Positions 1 through 9,249 of a stretch of 54,253 bases of DNA are shown in pieces. The notes under the pieces are model-generated. The model ran no database searches, had not been told where the DNA came from, and saw only the letters and a list, made by a program, of their open reading frames with translations. Source of the DNA: CAZMFZ01 sp964565665 (lineage in GTDB: Bacteria; Bacteroidota; Bacteroidia; Cytophagales; UBA9547); assembly GCA_964565665.1 (NCBI GenBank), contig CAZMFZ010000005.1, forward strand, positions 1 to 54,253. Direction: 5' to 3'. The first letter of the stretch is position 1. Each line of letters begins with the position of its first letter. The position numbers and the translations under genes were made by a program.

Positions 1-132
1 CATTTCATTTTGCTCCAACTCATTCATTCCCAAGTCTTTACTTAAGTTCAAATGATAAGAAAGCATTTCAATATGAATTAAAAAATTGTTGTGCAGAATT
101 TGAAGTAGGGCATTTGGTATCGATTTTTTCAT
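1..132 (-). CDS. Partial unknown protein (N-terminal 44 residues)
   Basis: The reading frame opens with ATG at 132, begins MKKSIPNALLQIL and stays open to the window edge, so the C-terminus is missing. I do not recognise the family. The visible part has no signal peptide; it looks soluble and probably helical, with several Leu, Asn and His residues. The gene lies downstream of the RND efflux operon on the same strand, about 117 bases past the end of the RND pump gene. A G/C-rich hairpin repeat ends only nine bases upstream of its ATG. It could be the last gene of that operon or a separate gene. The open frame is the only support. Confidence 0.5.
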   Translation of the reverse strand, partial: MKKSIPNALLQILHNNFLIHIEMLSYHLNLSKDLGMNELEQNEM

Positions 133-140
133 AACGTTAA

Positions 141-166
141 AAGCCCCCAACCCCCGAAGGGGGCTT
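141..166. repeat. G/C-rich intergenic hairpin repeat, copy 1
   Basis: An 8-bp inverted repeat (AAGCCCCC / GGGGGCTT) encloses a tighter hairpin, CCCCC-GAA-GGGGG. The same unit recurs, intact or degenerate, near 3631, 3739, 17928, 18040, 18444 and 26752, always between genes. It lies between the RND pump gene and the partial gene at the window edge and could fold in RNA from either strand. Confidence 0.8.
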
Positions 167-248
167 AATGATTAAGGTGAAATGAATATGTTATAATCTA
201 TTTTAAGTTGGGCTGCCTTTCATTTGATGATTAGCAACCCATTTTTAT

Positions 249-3200
249 TTATAGTGTTGCAATATCTTTGCCTGCTAAGCGAGCTTTTAATCTCTCACTC
301 AGGTAGTACATACAAGGCACGAGAATGAGCGTGATTAGGGTGGCGAATATCAAACCGAATATCATGGTCCAAGAAAGCGGCCCCCAGAAAGCTACATTGT
401 CGCCACCTAGGAAAATATGCGGATTTAGTTCAGTAAATATGGTAACGAAATCGATATTGAACCCGATGGCCAATGGCACCAAACCTAAGGTTGTGGCTGT
501 GGCTGTCAGCAATACAGGGCTTAATCTTGTTTTCCCAGCTTGAATCAAGGCTTCTCTAATAGGTAAGCCTCTGGCTCTCAATTCTTCAGTAAATTCAAGT
601 ATCAAAATACCATTTTTTACTACTATACCAGCTAGGCCAAGTATACCAATTCCAGTCATTACGATTACGAAATCCATATTGAATATGCCTACACCTAAGA
701 ATACGCCTATTATACTGAACACAATTTCTGTGAGAATAATAACGGGTTTACTGATAGAATTGAACTGCACCACCAAGATAAAAAGGATTAAGCCCAGTGA
801 AATTAAGAGTGCTACACCTAAGAAATTGGAAGTCTCTGCTTGGTCTTCCTGCTCGCCACCCATTTTGATTTCATAGCCATCTTTCAGTGGGAAATTTTTT
901 AAGCTTGCCTCGATTTTTGGTACAATATCGTTGGCAGAATAGCCTGTCAACACATTGGATCCTAAGGCAACTACCCGTTTATTATTCCTTCTTTTGATAC
1001 CGCCATACGAATTGCCGTACGATATTTTAGCAACAGATGACAGTGGAATTTGCCTTACAGCACCACCCATTGCCATATCACGGAAGGTGATTTTCAAATT
1101 CACCAATTCATCAATTTTATTTCTTTGACTTGGCTGATAACGAAGCATGATTGGATTTTCATCTTCACCATCTCTAAATTTGGATATTTCTTTTCCATAA
1201 ATAGCATTTCTAACCTCTAATCCGATTTGCCCAGTCGATAACCCTTCACGGTTGGCTCTGTCTCTATCTATCTCTATCAATATTTCAGGTTTCCTTTCTT
1301 CCAAATCAGATTTTAATTCTTCAATACCAGGAATGCCTTGTGCATTGATATAAACTTTTAAATCGTTAGAAATTTTAATCAAATCTGGAAGTTCATCACC
1401 TGAAATCAACACTTCAATAGGCTTGCCAGTTGGTGGCCCGCTTGATTCCTGACTTACGGTTATTTCCGTTCCAGGAATATCCTTAATCGCACTTCTGATT
1501 TTATCTAAATATGCTTTGGTAGATTCCCCATCACGCTTGCCAAACTCTACAAATGAAACCGATACTTTTCCTCGGTTTGGTTTTGGGCTACGGTCTTGGT
1601 CAGAAGCTTCATTTGTACCGTAAGTAACATTGGAAATGATCGATTCTACAATCGGATTGTTTTCACCAACAGTTTCAAACACCTTGTTTTCCACAATTTT
1701 AGTGATCGAATCGGTTACCAACTGGTGCGTACCTACGGGAAGCCCAATATTCACATAAATAAAATTAGGGTCGGAACTTGGGAAGAAATATATTTGAGGT
1801 TTTCTAACTACAATCAAGAAAATTGATCCTATAAAAAGAAGGACTGTACCTAACAACAAATAAACAGTATGCCTACCTCTAAGCGACCAAGTGATAATTG
1901 ATTCGTACCCACGAACCAAAGCAGGAATGAATTTTTGTTGAAAACCTCTGATAGCACCAGCCAGCACAAATTTGTTGAACACAACCAAGAAAGCAAGGAA
2001 TACTAGGAAATTTCCCATTCCAAAGTTGCCAGCCAAGTAGCAGATTACAGCAAACGAAGCAATGACAATGATGCTGATTACCATCCATTTATTATTTTGG
2101 TAGAATGTTTTCTTTGGATCATCGCCTTCTTCTTTCTGCATGAAATTAACAGCAAATACAGGGTTGATAATAAAAGCCACAAACAAAGAAGCCAACAAGG
2201 TGATGATTAAAGTAACGGGCAAGTAGTACATGAATTTGCCCACAATACCAGGCCAGAATAACAACGGTATAAAAGGCGCTAACGTAGTTAATGTTCCTGC
2301 CAAAACGGGCACAAATACTTCTCCTGCCGCTTTTTTAGCAGCATCTGCGATTGGAATATGCTCATCGTGATAAATTCTATGTGTGTTTTCAATTACCACA
2401 ATGGCATCATCTACCACTATTCCCAATGCAAAAAGGAAGGCAAACAACACAATAAAGTTTAATGAAAAACCAATAGATGGCATGAGCATAAAAGCCACAA
2501 ACATAGAAAGTGGCACAGAAAGCCCCACGAAAATGGCATTGGTAACGCCCATGAAAAACATCAACACAATAGTAACCAATATGAAACCGATGATGATGGT
2601 ATTGATCAAATCGTGGAGCGAAGTACGGGTTTGTGTAGATTGATCGCCCGTGATTACCACATTTAAGTCTTTAGGATATTTGGTTTTTTGCAATTCTGTC
2701 ATTATTTCACGCACTTTGTCGGTGGCGGTCAATAAATTTTCACCTGCTCTTTTCACCACATTTAAAGTAACTACAGGTTTGTGAGCCAATCGAGCATAGC
2801 TTTCTTGCTCTTCAAAATCGTAATTTACTTTTGCAATATCTTTGAGGTATACTGGCGAACCAAAAGCCGATTTGATAATTATATCTTCAATTTTCTTTGG
2901 GTCGGTAAATTCACCACTCACACGTACCGAGCGTTTCATTTCATCTACTTTCACCGTTCCAGCTGAAATTGTGAGATTTTCGTAGGCTACTGCACGCTCA
3001 ATATCGCCTAAAGTGATGGTGGCTTTCTGCATTTTATACATATCCACATCTATTTGCACTTCACGCTCTCTAGCTCCTACCACATCTACCCTCGATATTT
3101 CCTTCATGCCTTCAATTTTATCTTTGGCATCTTCGGCATATTCTTTAAGTAATTCATCGGGATAATTGCCTGATATATTCACGAACATTACTGGAATATC

Positions 3201-3620
3201 AGAAAAATTCACCTCGATTACGCTAGGTTCGGAAGGTAAATCGTTGGGCAAATCTTGACGGGCTTTGTCCACCGCATCTTTTACGCGTTGCTTTGCAAGC
3301 TCTACAGCCACATTGGCATTGAACTCTACCACTACATTAGAGAAATCTTGAATGGAATTGCTGGTTACTTTTTTTACTCCATTGAGCGATTTTATCTGTT
3401 TTTCAAGTTTCCTTGTTACCAAATTTTCCATATCCACAGGCGAAGTACCTGGATAAATTGTACTCACATAAATGGTTGGGATCACTATATCAGGATAGCT
3501 TGCCTTGGGCAAGTTGATATAACTTGTAATCCCAAACAGGGTGAAAAAGAACGTCATTATATAAATGGCCGTCTTGTTGTTTACCGCCCACGAGGTCGGC
3601 CCGAATTCTTTGAAATTCAT
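249..3620 (-). CDS. RND-family efflux pump, inner-membrane subunit (HAE1/AcrB type)
   Basis: This 1123-residue protein matches the usual length of proton-driven RND pumps. A first membrane helix lies at about residues 15-35, followed by the first periplasmic porter region. The fourth-helix motif GIVVDDAIVVIEN at about 400-412 holds the paired aspartates (D404/D405) that carry protons in AcrB-type pumps. A second porter region and a second helix bundle follow. It should form the trimeric inner-membrane part of a tripartite exporter with the adaptor and TolC-like channel encoded just upstream. The aspartate pattern favours drug or lipid export (HAE1) over CusA-type metal export, but the substrate is unknown. 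It is the last pump gene of a tetR-tolC-adaptor-pump series and is separated from the adaptor by 142 bases carrying paired hairpin repeats. Confidence 0.95.
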   Translation of the reverse strand: MNFKEFGPTSWAVNNKTAIYIMTFFFTLFGITSYINLPKASYPDIVIPTIYVSTIYPGTSPVDMENLVTRKLEKQIKSLNGVKKVTSNSIQDFSNVVVEFNANVAVELAKQRVKDAVDKARQDLPNDLPSEPSVIEVNFSDIPVMFVNISGNYPDELLKEYAEDAKDKIEGMKEISRVDVVGAREREVQIDVDMYKMQKATITLGDIERAVAYENLTISAGTVKVDEMKRSVRVSGEFTDPKKIEDIIIKSAFGSPVYLKDIAKVNYDFEEQESYARLAHKPVVTLNVVKRAGENLLTATDKVREIMTELQKTKYPKDLNVVITGDQSTQTRTSLHDLINTIIIGFILVTIVLMFFMGVTNAIFVGLSVPLSMFVAFMLMPSIGFSLNFIVLFAFLFALGIVVDDAIVVIENTHRIYHDEHIPIADAAKKAAGEVFVPVLAGTLTTLAPFIPLLFWPGIVGKFMYYLPVTLIITLLASLFVAFIINPVFAVNFMQKEEGDDPKKTFYQNNKWMVISIIVIASFAVICYLAGNFGMGNFLVFLAFLVVFNKFVLAGAIRGFQQKFIPALVRGYESIITWSLRGRHTVYLLLGTVLLFIGSIFLIVVRKPQIYFFPSSDPNFIYVNIGLPVGTHQLVTDSITKIVENKVFETVGENNPIVESIISNVTYGTNEASDQDRSPKPNRGKVSVSFVEFGKRDGESTKAYLDKIRSAIKDIPGTEITVSQESSGPPTGKPIEVLISGDELPDLIKISNDLKVYINAQGIPGIEELKSDLEERKPEILIEIDRDRANREGLSTGQIGLEVRNAIYGKEISKFRDGEDENPIMLRYQPSQRNKIDELVNLKITFRDMAMGGAVRQIPLSSVAKISYGNSYGGIKRRNNKRVVALGSNVLTGYSANDIVPKIEASLKNFPLKDGYEIKMGGEQEDQAETSNFLGVALLISLGLILFILVVQFNSISKPVIILTEIVFSIIGVFLGVGIFNMDFVIVMTGIGILGLAGIVVKNGILILEFTEELRARGLPIREALIQAGKTRLSPVLLTATATTLGLVPLAIGFNIDFVTIFTELNPHIFLGGDNVAFWGPLSWTMIFGLIFATLITLILVPCMYYLSERLKARLAGKDIATL

Positions 3621-3630
3621 TTTATAATTG

Positions 3631-3653
3631 CCCCCCGACCCCCGAAGGGGGAG
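3631..3653. repeat. G/C-rich hairpin repeat, copy 2
   Basis: CCCCC-GAA-GGGGG at 3639-3651, preceded by a C-run, in the same orientation as copy 1. It pairs with the inverted copy at 3739-3760 across 85 bases. Confidence 0.8.
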
Positions 3654-3665
3654 TTAGTATCGTGA

Positions 3666-3693
3666 ATCGCAGTTGGGTGTCGTTAACTGCGAT
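3666..3693. repeat. Inverted repeat inside the paired-hairpin element
   Basis: A perfect 9-bp inverted repeat (ATCGCAGTT / AACTGCGAT) with a 10-base loop lies between hairpin copies 2 and 3. The whole arrangement, 3631-3760, looks like one compact repeat element between the adaptor and pump genes. Confidence 0.7.
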
Positions 3694-3738
3694 ATGGTTT
3701 TTTGAATCGTTACACTCAATAAGAAGCCATTTCCTATT

Positions 3739-3760
3739 CCCCCTTCGGGGGTTAGGGGGC
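3739..3760. repeat. G/C-rich hairpin repeat, copy 3 (inverted)
   Basis: CCCCC-TTC-GGGGG-TTA-GGGGGC, the reverse complement form of copy 2. It ends just before the adaptor stop codon, so the operon transcript would carry both hairpins between the adaptor and pump genes. Confidence 0.8.
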
Positions 3761-3762
3761 AT

Positions 3763-4884
3763 TTAGTATTTTATGGGTTGCCCATCGCTCAAATCAGAAT
3801 AGCCGAAAGTGATTAATTTCTCTCCACCATTCAATCCAGCTGAAATTAATGCCGCATTTCCGTAAGTGTTGGCAAGGGTTACTACTCTTCTTTCTGTTTT
3901 GTTGTCGGCAGAAGCCAAGTACACATAATTTCCTGTGGCAGATTTTTGAACCGTATTGATTGGCACTACAATCGATTTAGATTTTGAAAAATCATTGATT
4001 TTCAAATAAGCAATCATGTTGGGTTTAATTTCCGCACCAGCAGTTGGCAATTTTATTTCAATGGCAAAAGTTCTGTTTACAGTATTGATTGAGCTTCCGA
4101 TTACAGAAATTTTGGCTTTGATTTCTTTCTCTATATCTGGGAAACGAACTACTACTTCATCTCCTACACTCACTTTGCCCACATAGCTTTCCGCAATTTC
4201 CGCCTTTATTTTGTATCCTGAGTTGTTTACAATTCTGAAAGAGCTTTTCATTTGCGTTGCCATTTCTCCTTCTTTTGTAAGTACCTCATCGACATAGCCG
4301 CTGATGGGTGAAGTAATCTTGGTTTTATTCAATTGCTCTTTCAAAGATGCTAGTTTAGCTTCCAAACTTTCTTTGCTCGATTTCGCTTGCAAATACTGAA
4401 GTTCAGTACCTACATTGTCTTTATAGAGTTTTTCTTGTTTTTCAAATATGGTTTTTACCAATTCATATGAAGTCTCTACTTCTGAAATTGCTTTTTTGAT
4501 TAATGAAGCATCGATTTCTCCTAATACAGTTCCTCTTGATACTTTATCACCTGTTTTTACTCTTAGATTCACAAGTATTCCAGGTACTTCAGTTGTAACC
4601 ATAATATTATTGTCTGTATCTACTTGACCTTGTATTTCTATGTAATGGTTGAACGTGCTAAGTTGTATCGTTTCTACTTTTACCAATTTGGCTTTGCTAG
4701 CATCTGATTTAGAAGTATCCGTAAGTGCTATTTCCTCTTCTAAAGCTTTGATTTTTGAAGCTAGTTCCGATTGTTGGGTTTTCAGAGTTTCAAGCTGGGC
4801 TTTTTCATCGCCTTCTTGCTTTCCACATGCTACCAATAGCACGAATGCTAACGCAAATATTTTGGGTAAACGATTTGTTGTCAT
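3763..4884 (-). CDS. RND efflux periplasmic adaptor lipoprotein (membrane fusion protein)
   Basis: A 373-residue adaptor of the HlyD/MexA family. The N-terminus has a lipoprotein signal ending in LLVAC (Cys20), so it is probably anchored in the inner membrane by lipid. An acidic coiled coil follows at about 25-60. The barrel and lipoyl-like half (around GDKVSRGTVLGEID), a central hairpin helix region and beta-barrel and membrane-proximal domains come next. Its role is to bridge the RND pump and the TolC-like channel. The extra coiled coil before the first barrel is common in Bacteroidota adaptors. The gene lies 39 bases downstream of the channel gene. Confidence 0.93.
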   Translation of the reverse strand: MTTNRLPKIFALAFVLLVACGKQEGDEKAQLETLKTQQSELASKIKALEEEIALTDTSKSDASKAKLVKVETIQLSTFNHYIEIQGQVDTDNNIMVTTEVPGILVNLRVKTGDKVSRGTVLGEIDASLIKKAISEVETSYELVKTIFEKQEKLYKDNVGTELQYLQAKSSKESLEAKLASLKEQLNKTKITSPISGYVDEVLTKEGEMATQMKSSFRIVNNSGYKIKAEIAESYVGKVSVGDEVVVRFPDIEKEIKAKISVIGSSINTVNRTFAIEIKLPTAGAEIKPNMIAYLKINDFSKSKSIVVPINTVQKSATGNYVYLASADNKTERRVVTLANTYGNAALISAGLNGGEKLITFGYSDLSDGQPIKY

Positions 4885-4923
4885 TGTTTTATATAAAAGT
4901 TAAAGTGAAAATGGTTTGGTTAA

Positions 4924-6357
4924 TTAATATTTGTCTAGGCCAATTGCTGTTTCATAATCAGTTTTAAAAACTAAGTAGTCGAAAAGCGAATTGAAATAGT
5001 TGATTTGCGCTTCTTTAAGTGAGGCTTCTGCATCTGTCACCTCTAAGTTTGACCCTGTACCAGCCTTGTATTTTTTGTTGGAAATATTGCTTACATTTTG
5101 AGCTAACTTCATATTTCGCTTTTGCATCACTATAGTTCGCTGGCTGTTTTGCAAGTTTGCCTTTGCCGCTTGCACTTGAAGATCATAAGCCAATTCAAAG
5201 TTCTTTACATTATTCTCCGATTTTTGCAGATTAAGTTTCGACTGTTGTATTTTACTGGTACGTTCAAATCCCGAAAAAATAGGTACATTTAATCCTAGTT
5301 GAATAAAAGAGTAAGTACTCCAATAAGTAGCTACATTTCTCACTTCTGGGGCCTGTGTGAGTGATTTAAAAACTTCAGTGCGTTTTCCTTCAAAAAAGTT
5401 AAGATTTTTTGTCGATGAAAAAGCTCCAAAGCTACCCGATAAGGCCAAAGAAGGTAAGGCTGCTCCTCTATTGTTTTTCATATCAAGCTTGCTTGCCTTC
5501 ACTGAAAGTTTTAGTAATTGGTACTCAGGCCTATTATCAACCGAATAAGTATCTGACTTATTTAATACAGTATCGGCTGTGTATTGTTCAATTTTATCAG
5601 TAAGCAGCAGATTTTGCTCTAAGGGCATGCTCATTTGAAATTTCAACTGTAGGTATGATAATATAACCAAACTAAGCGTTTTCTCATATTCAGTCATTAT
5701 GTTATTGAGGCTTACCTCAATCCTATCTACATCTATTTGCTCGGCAAACCCATTTCTTTGCAAGGCTTTCATTTGCTTAAGTGTGGAATCTAGGCGTGTA
5801 ATGTTGACATCAAATAACTTTATCCGCTCTGTATTTACCAAATTTTGATAATATGCTTTTTTTACATTGCTTGCTGTTTGAATGCGAGTCTGTTGCGAAG
5901 ATCTGGCTGACAACTCTTTGTATGTCTTCGCTGCTTGCAAGCCTACAAAGTAGCTGTTATTAAAAAGTAGCTGAGAAGCGGTGATATTCGCATCTAAATT
6001 TGTAGGTAATTGAAAAATAGCCGGATAAACAATTACATCTGCTGGTTTGGTAGGGTCGCTTGGTGGAGCAAATGGTCCGCCACCAGGGAAATAGGCATTC
6101 CTTAATTCAAAATAATGCTGGATTCCAGCAGACCCATTAATTTGAGGCAATCCTATTGATCTTACCTCACGCACCTTTGCAGCAGCAATTTCTTCGTCTA
6201 AAGTCGCATTCTTCACATTTACATTATTCTTCAACGCATAATCTACGCAGTCTTGCAAATTCATTTTGAGCGTATCACCTACGCCAGTGAGTGAAGTTTG
6301 GGCAAACGTTCCTATCGAAACAATGCCCCAGAGCAATGCAACTACTTTTCTTTTCAT
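4924..6357 (-). CDS. TolC-like outer-membrane efflux channel
   Basis: A 477-residue outer-membrane efflux protein with a signal peptide at about residues 1-19 (cleavage after TFAQ). The body is two repeats rich in long amphipathic helices with Asn, Gln and Ala, as in TolC family barrels and tunnels. The segment CVDYALKNNVNVKNATLD near residue 35 is the typical start of the first helical repeat. It provides the exit duct for the RND pump encoded two genes downstream. It follows the TetR gene after 35 bases, so both are probably in one transcript. Confidence 0.93.
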   Translation of the reverse strand: MKRKVVALLWGIVSIGTFAQTSLTGVGDTLKMNLQDCVDYALKNNVNVKNATLDEEIAAAKVREVRSIGLPQINGSAGIQHYFELRNAYFPGGGPFAPPSDPTKPADVIVYPAIFQLPTNLDANITASQLLFNNSYFVGLQAAKTYKELSARSSQQTRIQTASNVKKAYYQNLVNTERIKLFDVNITRLDSTLKQMKALQRNGFAEQIDVDRIEVSLNNIMTEYEKTLSLVILSYLQLKFQMSMPLEQNLLLTDKIEQYTADTVLNKSDTYSVDNRPEYQLLKLSVKASKLDMKNNRGAALPSLALSGSFGAFSSTKNLNFFEGKRTEVFKSLTQAPEVRNVATYWSTYSFIQLGLNVPIFSGFERTSKIQQSKLNLQKSENNVKNFELAYDLQVQAAKANLQNSQRTIVMQKRNMKLAQNVSNISNKKYKAGTGSNLEVTDAEASLKEAQINYFNSLFDYLVFKTDYETAIGLDKY

Positions 6358-6392
6358 TTGAAAAAAGGTTTGGTAAATTAAAATTTAGTGTG

Positions 6393-7001
6393 CTAATCGG
6401 TAATCTGTTTCAATTCGTTCAATCTATGGTGGCCTTTTATGGTAGATATGCCATACATAAAATGCTCGAAAATTTGTGTTGATATTTCACTAATATTGAA
6501 TTCGCCACTTGGATATACTTCAGGGTTGAACATCATTTCAATTTGCTCTACTCTCATTCTAGAGATAATTTCAATATTAATGTCTTTTCTGAAATAGCCT
6601 TGTTCGGTGCCTTCAATCAGCATCTCCACAACTTGCTTGGTAATATGCTCTTTTTTATGTGCTTGGAAAGCTTTCCAAGCAGATGAGTGATATTTTTTCA
6701 AATCAAACAATAATGAGGGATTCATTTTGCTCATATCGTTTTTCAATATCTCAGTTGCCCGCCAAAAAAACTCAATCACATCTTTGCTTTCTTTAGAGGC
6801 ATTGTCCCATTTGCATTTTTGCGAGTTCATTTCAAGGTTTGCCACGTCCATTACCAAAGCATCTTTATCATGAAAATATTGGTAAATGGTTTTTTTACTT
6901 ATGGAAAGATGCCTAGCTATATCGTCCATGGTGATGGATTTCACGCCATATCGCATAAACAATTCACAAGCTCCATTAACTATTTCTTCTTTTGCTTCCA
7001 T
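6393..7001 (-). CDS. TetR-family regulator of the RND efflux operon
   Basis: A 202-residue TetR/AcrR regulator. The helix-turn-helix lies at about residues 24-43 (MDDIARHLSISKKTIYQYF), and the C-terminal part would be the ligand-binding and dimerisation domain. I chose ATG 7001, which is preceded by a GGGAG stretch. The longer frame to 7046 would need a TTG that lies inside the -7 box of the promoter, so it cannot be translated from that promoter. It is the first gene of the efflux operon and is likely to repress it together with itself. The inducer is unknown. Confidence 0.9.
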   Translation of the reverse strand: MEAKEEIVNGACELFMRYGVKSITMDDIARHLSISKKTIYQYFHDKDALVMDVANLEMNSQKCKWDNASKESKDVIEFFWRATEILKNDMSKMNPSLLFDLKKYHSSAWKAFQAHKKEHITKQVVEMLIEGTEQGYFRKDINIEIISRMRVEQIEMMFNPEVYPSGEFNISEISTQIFEHFMYGISTIKGHHRLNELKQITD

Positions 7002-7042
7002 ACTCCCTTTTTGTAAATCTATACTTATTTCAAAAAGACGAT

Positions 7043-7074
7043 GCAAAACTATGGAAACTTTTTATTCAACCAAA
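7043..7074 (-). promoter_or_regulatory. Promoter of the tetR-RND efflux operon
   Basis: Read on the minus strand there is TTTG (7071-7074), exactly 19 bases, then TAGTTTTGC (7043-7051). This matches the Bacteroidota housekeeping pattern TTTG-N19-TAnnTTTG. Transcription would begin near 7036, about 35 bases before ATG 7001. A TetR operator would be expected nearby, but no clear palindrome was identified. Confidence 0.75.
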
Positions 7075-7284
7075 GTTTATTTATTATTTTTTGTTTCCGC
7101 TGTTTTTATTCTCCAAAAGTATTGTTGAAATTTTGATTATAATACTAAAATTGGATGAAATGCAGTTTTTGCTTGTTAGAATGCACCAATGAAAACCCGA
7201 AACGTAATTCATAGTTTCAAGCAATGGTATCTATATTTATTTCTTTATCCTCAATTTTGTGATTTTGGTTATTTTTACGGCACC

Positions 7285-8496
7285 ATGACACAAATTCAAA
7301 TCACCCATATTACCAACCTGCAAGCCTCTGAGCCTACTAAATACGATGCTGCAGCGATTGGCGAAGATGAAATGCTACTCAATATGGGGCCGCAGCATCC
7401 CTCTACCCATGGCGTTTTGCGATTGGAATTGGTGACTGATGGCGAAACAATAGTAGATGTGGTGCCGCATATTGGCTATCTGCATCGCTGTTTTGAAAAA
7501 CATGCCGAAGCCTTGCCCTTCAACCAAATTATACCTTATGTAGATAGGCTTGATTATGTGGCATCGATGAATAATGAACACGCTTACGTGATGGGTGTGG
7601 AAAAAATGCTCGGCATTGAGAAAGATATTCCTAAAAGAGTAGAATACATCCGTGTGCTGGTTTGCGAACTCAATCGCTTGGCTTCGCATTTTATTGCCAT
7701 TGGCACGTACGGGGTCGATTTAGGCGCTGTTACTCCTTTTTTGTGGATGCTTAGAGATAGAGAACACATTCTTCGCTTGCTCGAATGGACAAACGGCTCA
7801 AGAATGCTCTATAATTATATATGGGTTGGCGGTTTGTTTTATGACATTCCTGTAGGCTTTGAGGAAAAATGCTTGGAATTTGTAAAGTATCTTATTCCCA
7901 AGCTTTTGGAAACAGAAGATATTCTATTAAAAAATAAAATCTTTATTGGACGCACGGCCAATGTTGGGGTTTTACCTTTGGATTTGGCAATTAATTACGG
8001 CTGCTCTGGGCCAGTATTGCGTGGCTCTGGTTTGAAACTTGATTTGCGTAAAGTAGATGCTTATTCGGTTTATCCGGAAATAGACTTTTCTATTCCTATC
8101 GGGCAAGGCAAAGTAGGTACGACTGGAGATTGCTGGGATAGAACAGATGTACGGATGCAGGAATGCAAAGAATCTATAAAAATAATTGAGCAATGCCTTG
8201 AAAAACTGTTGAAAGACCAAAAACGCACCTCAGATTTTGATCCTCAAGCATTAGTACCCAAAAGAATAAGGGTGCAGCCTATGGAATATTATAGTAGAGC
8301 TGAAAATCCGAAAGGGGAATTGGGGTTTTATTTCAAAACGGAAGGCAGAGGCGAAGTTCCTTTTCGTTGCAAAGTTCGGGCTTGTGGTTTTGTAAATCTT
8401 TCGGTAATTCACGAAATATCGAAAGGGGCTTTGCTTGCCGATTTGGTTGCCATTATCGGATCGCTCGATTTTGTAATGGGCGAAGTAGACCGATAG
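7285..8496 (+). CDS. nuoD: NADH-quinone oxidoreductase (complex I) subunit D
   Basis: A 403-residue subunit of the peripheral arm, near the quinone site. The family hallmark GPQHPSTHGVLRLEL is near residue 33, and the C-terminus SLDFVMGEVDR is the classic NuoD end. It is not fused to NuoC. I chose ATG 7285, which begins MTQIQITH. The open frame extends upstream to 7189, but that part (rich in Tyr and Phe) does not look like NuoD. Unlike most operons, nuoC comes after nuoD here, beyond a START-domain gene, and nuoA, nuoB and nuoE are not adjacent. Confidence 0.95.
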   Translation: MTQIQITHITNLQASEPTKYDAAAIGEDEMLLNMGPQHPSTHGVLRLELVTDGETIVDVVPHIGYLHRCFEKHAEALPFNQIIPYVDRLDYVASMNNEHAYVMGVEKMLGIEKDIPKRVEYIRVLVCELNRLASHFIAIGTYGVDLGAVTPFLWMLRDREHILRLLEWTNGSRMLYNYIWVGGLFYDIPVGFEEKCLEFVKYLIPKLLETEDILLKNKIFIGRTANVGVLPLDLAINYGCSGPVLRGSGLKLDLRKVDAYSVYPEIDFSIPIGQGKVGTTGDCWDRTDVRMQECKESIKIIEQCLEKLLKDQKRTSDFDPQALVPKRIRVQPMEYYSRAENPKGELGFYFKTEGRGEVPFRCKVRACGFVNLSVIHEISKGALLADLVAIIGSLDFVMGEVDR

Positions 8497-8554
8497 TTTG
8501 AATGTGGAACGATTAATGCGGAATAAATAATTGAATCCATTTATTTTTTTTAAA

Positions 8555-9226
8555 ATGATTTGCAAAGCCAAGCCCGCGTTACACATTAACTTTTACATAT
8601 TTTTTCTATTCACTTTATTCCTTTCCAACTACGCCAACAGCCAGCCCGATTGGGAATTGGCACGCAACAGAAATGGGGTGTTGGTGTACACCAAATTTTA
8701 TAAAAATGAAGGGCTTAAGCAATTGAAAGCAGAAACCACAGTTTCAGGTGTAAGTCTTCACAGTTTTGCAGCCGTTTTTAAAGATGTTGAAAATACAATA
8801 CTATGGGCCGATAAGCTGAAATATGCCAAATGTTTGAAGAAAATAAGCCCTACCGAATACATCAATTATTTTATTACCGATATTCCTTGGCCATTGCGGA
8901 GGCGTGAAGGCATATTCAAAATAAATATGTATCAAGATAAAAATGACAATGCTTTAGTGATAGAATCTATAGCCTTTCCAGATTTTATACCCGAATCCGA
9001 TACCGCAGTGCGGATATTGGAAGCCAAATCAATATGGAAATTTACGCCCTTTGGAGACAACAATTTGGCAGTACAAAGCATATTTTATGCCGATCCAAGA
9101 GGATTTCCACCTTTTCTAGTAAATCTGTTTGTAACTGATTCTCCACTACAAACCATGACTAACTTGCGGGAATACGTGAAGCAGGAGAAATATAAAAATG
9201 CTAAATTTGATTTTATTAAAGATTGA
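8555..9226 (+). CDS. Exported START-domain lipid-binding-like protein
   Basis: About 223 residues with a signal peptide (hydrophobic stretch ending SNYANSQ). A START-type domain fills the rest, recognisable from WELARNRNGVLVYTK at its start, the PWPLRRREG segment in the middle and FVNL/TNLREYV near the end. START domains form a hydrophobic pocket for lipids or similar ligands, and this one would work in the periplasm. A TTG at 8531 would add eight residues, but ATG 8555 gives a cleaner signal peptide. It sits between nuoD and nuoC, with 58 bases before it and 23 after. A link to quinones or membrane lipids is possible but not shown. Confidence 0.8.
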   Translation: MICKAKPALHINFYIFFLFTLFLSNYANSQPDWELARNRNGVLVYTKFYKNEGLKQLKAETTVSGVSLHSFAAVFKDVENTILWADKLKYAKCLKKISPTEYINYFITDIPWPLRRREGIFKINMYQDKNDNALVIESIAFPDFIPESDTAVRILEAKSIWKFTPFGDNNLAVQSIFYADPRGFPPFLVNLFVTDSPLQTMTNLREYVKQEKYKNAKFDFIKD

Positions 9227-9249
9227 AATTTGTAATCAACTTTTTGTAA

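Noticed and set aside
3255..3665. 136-codon plus-strand open frame opposite the RND pump
   Set aside because: It is antisense to a clearly conserved gene and has no recognisable features.
7002..7046. TTG start of TetR at 7046
   Set aside because: The TTG lies inside the -7 promoter box, so it is not transcribed from that promoter.
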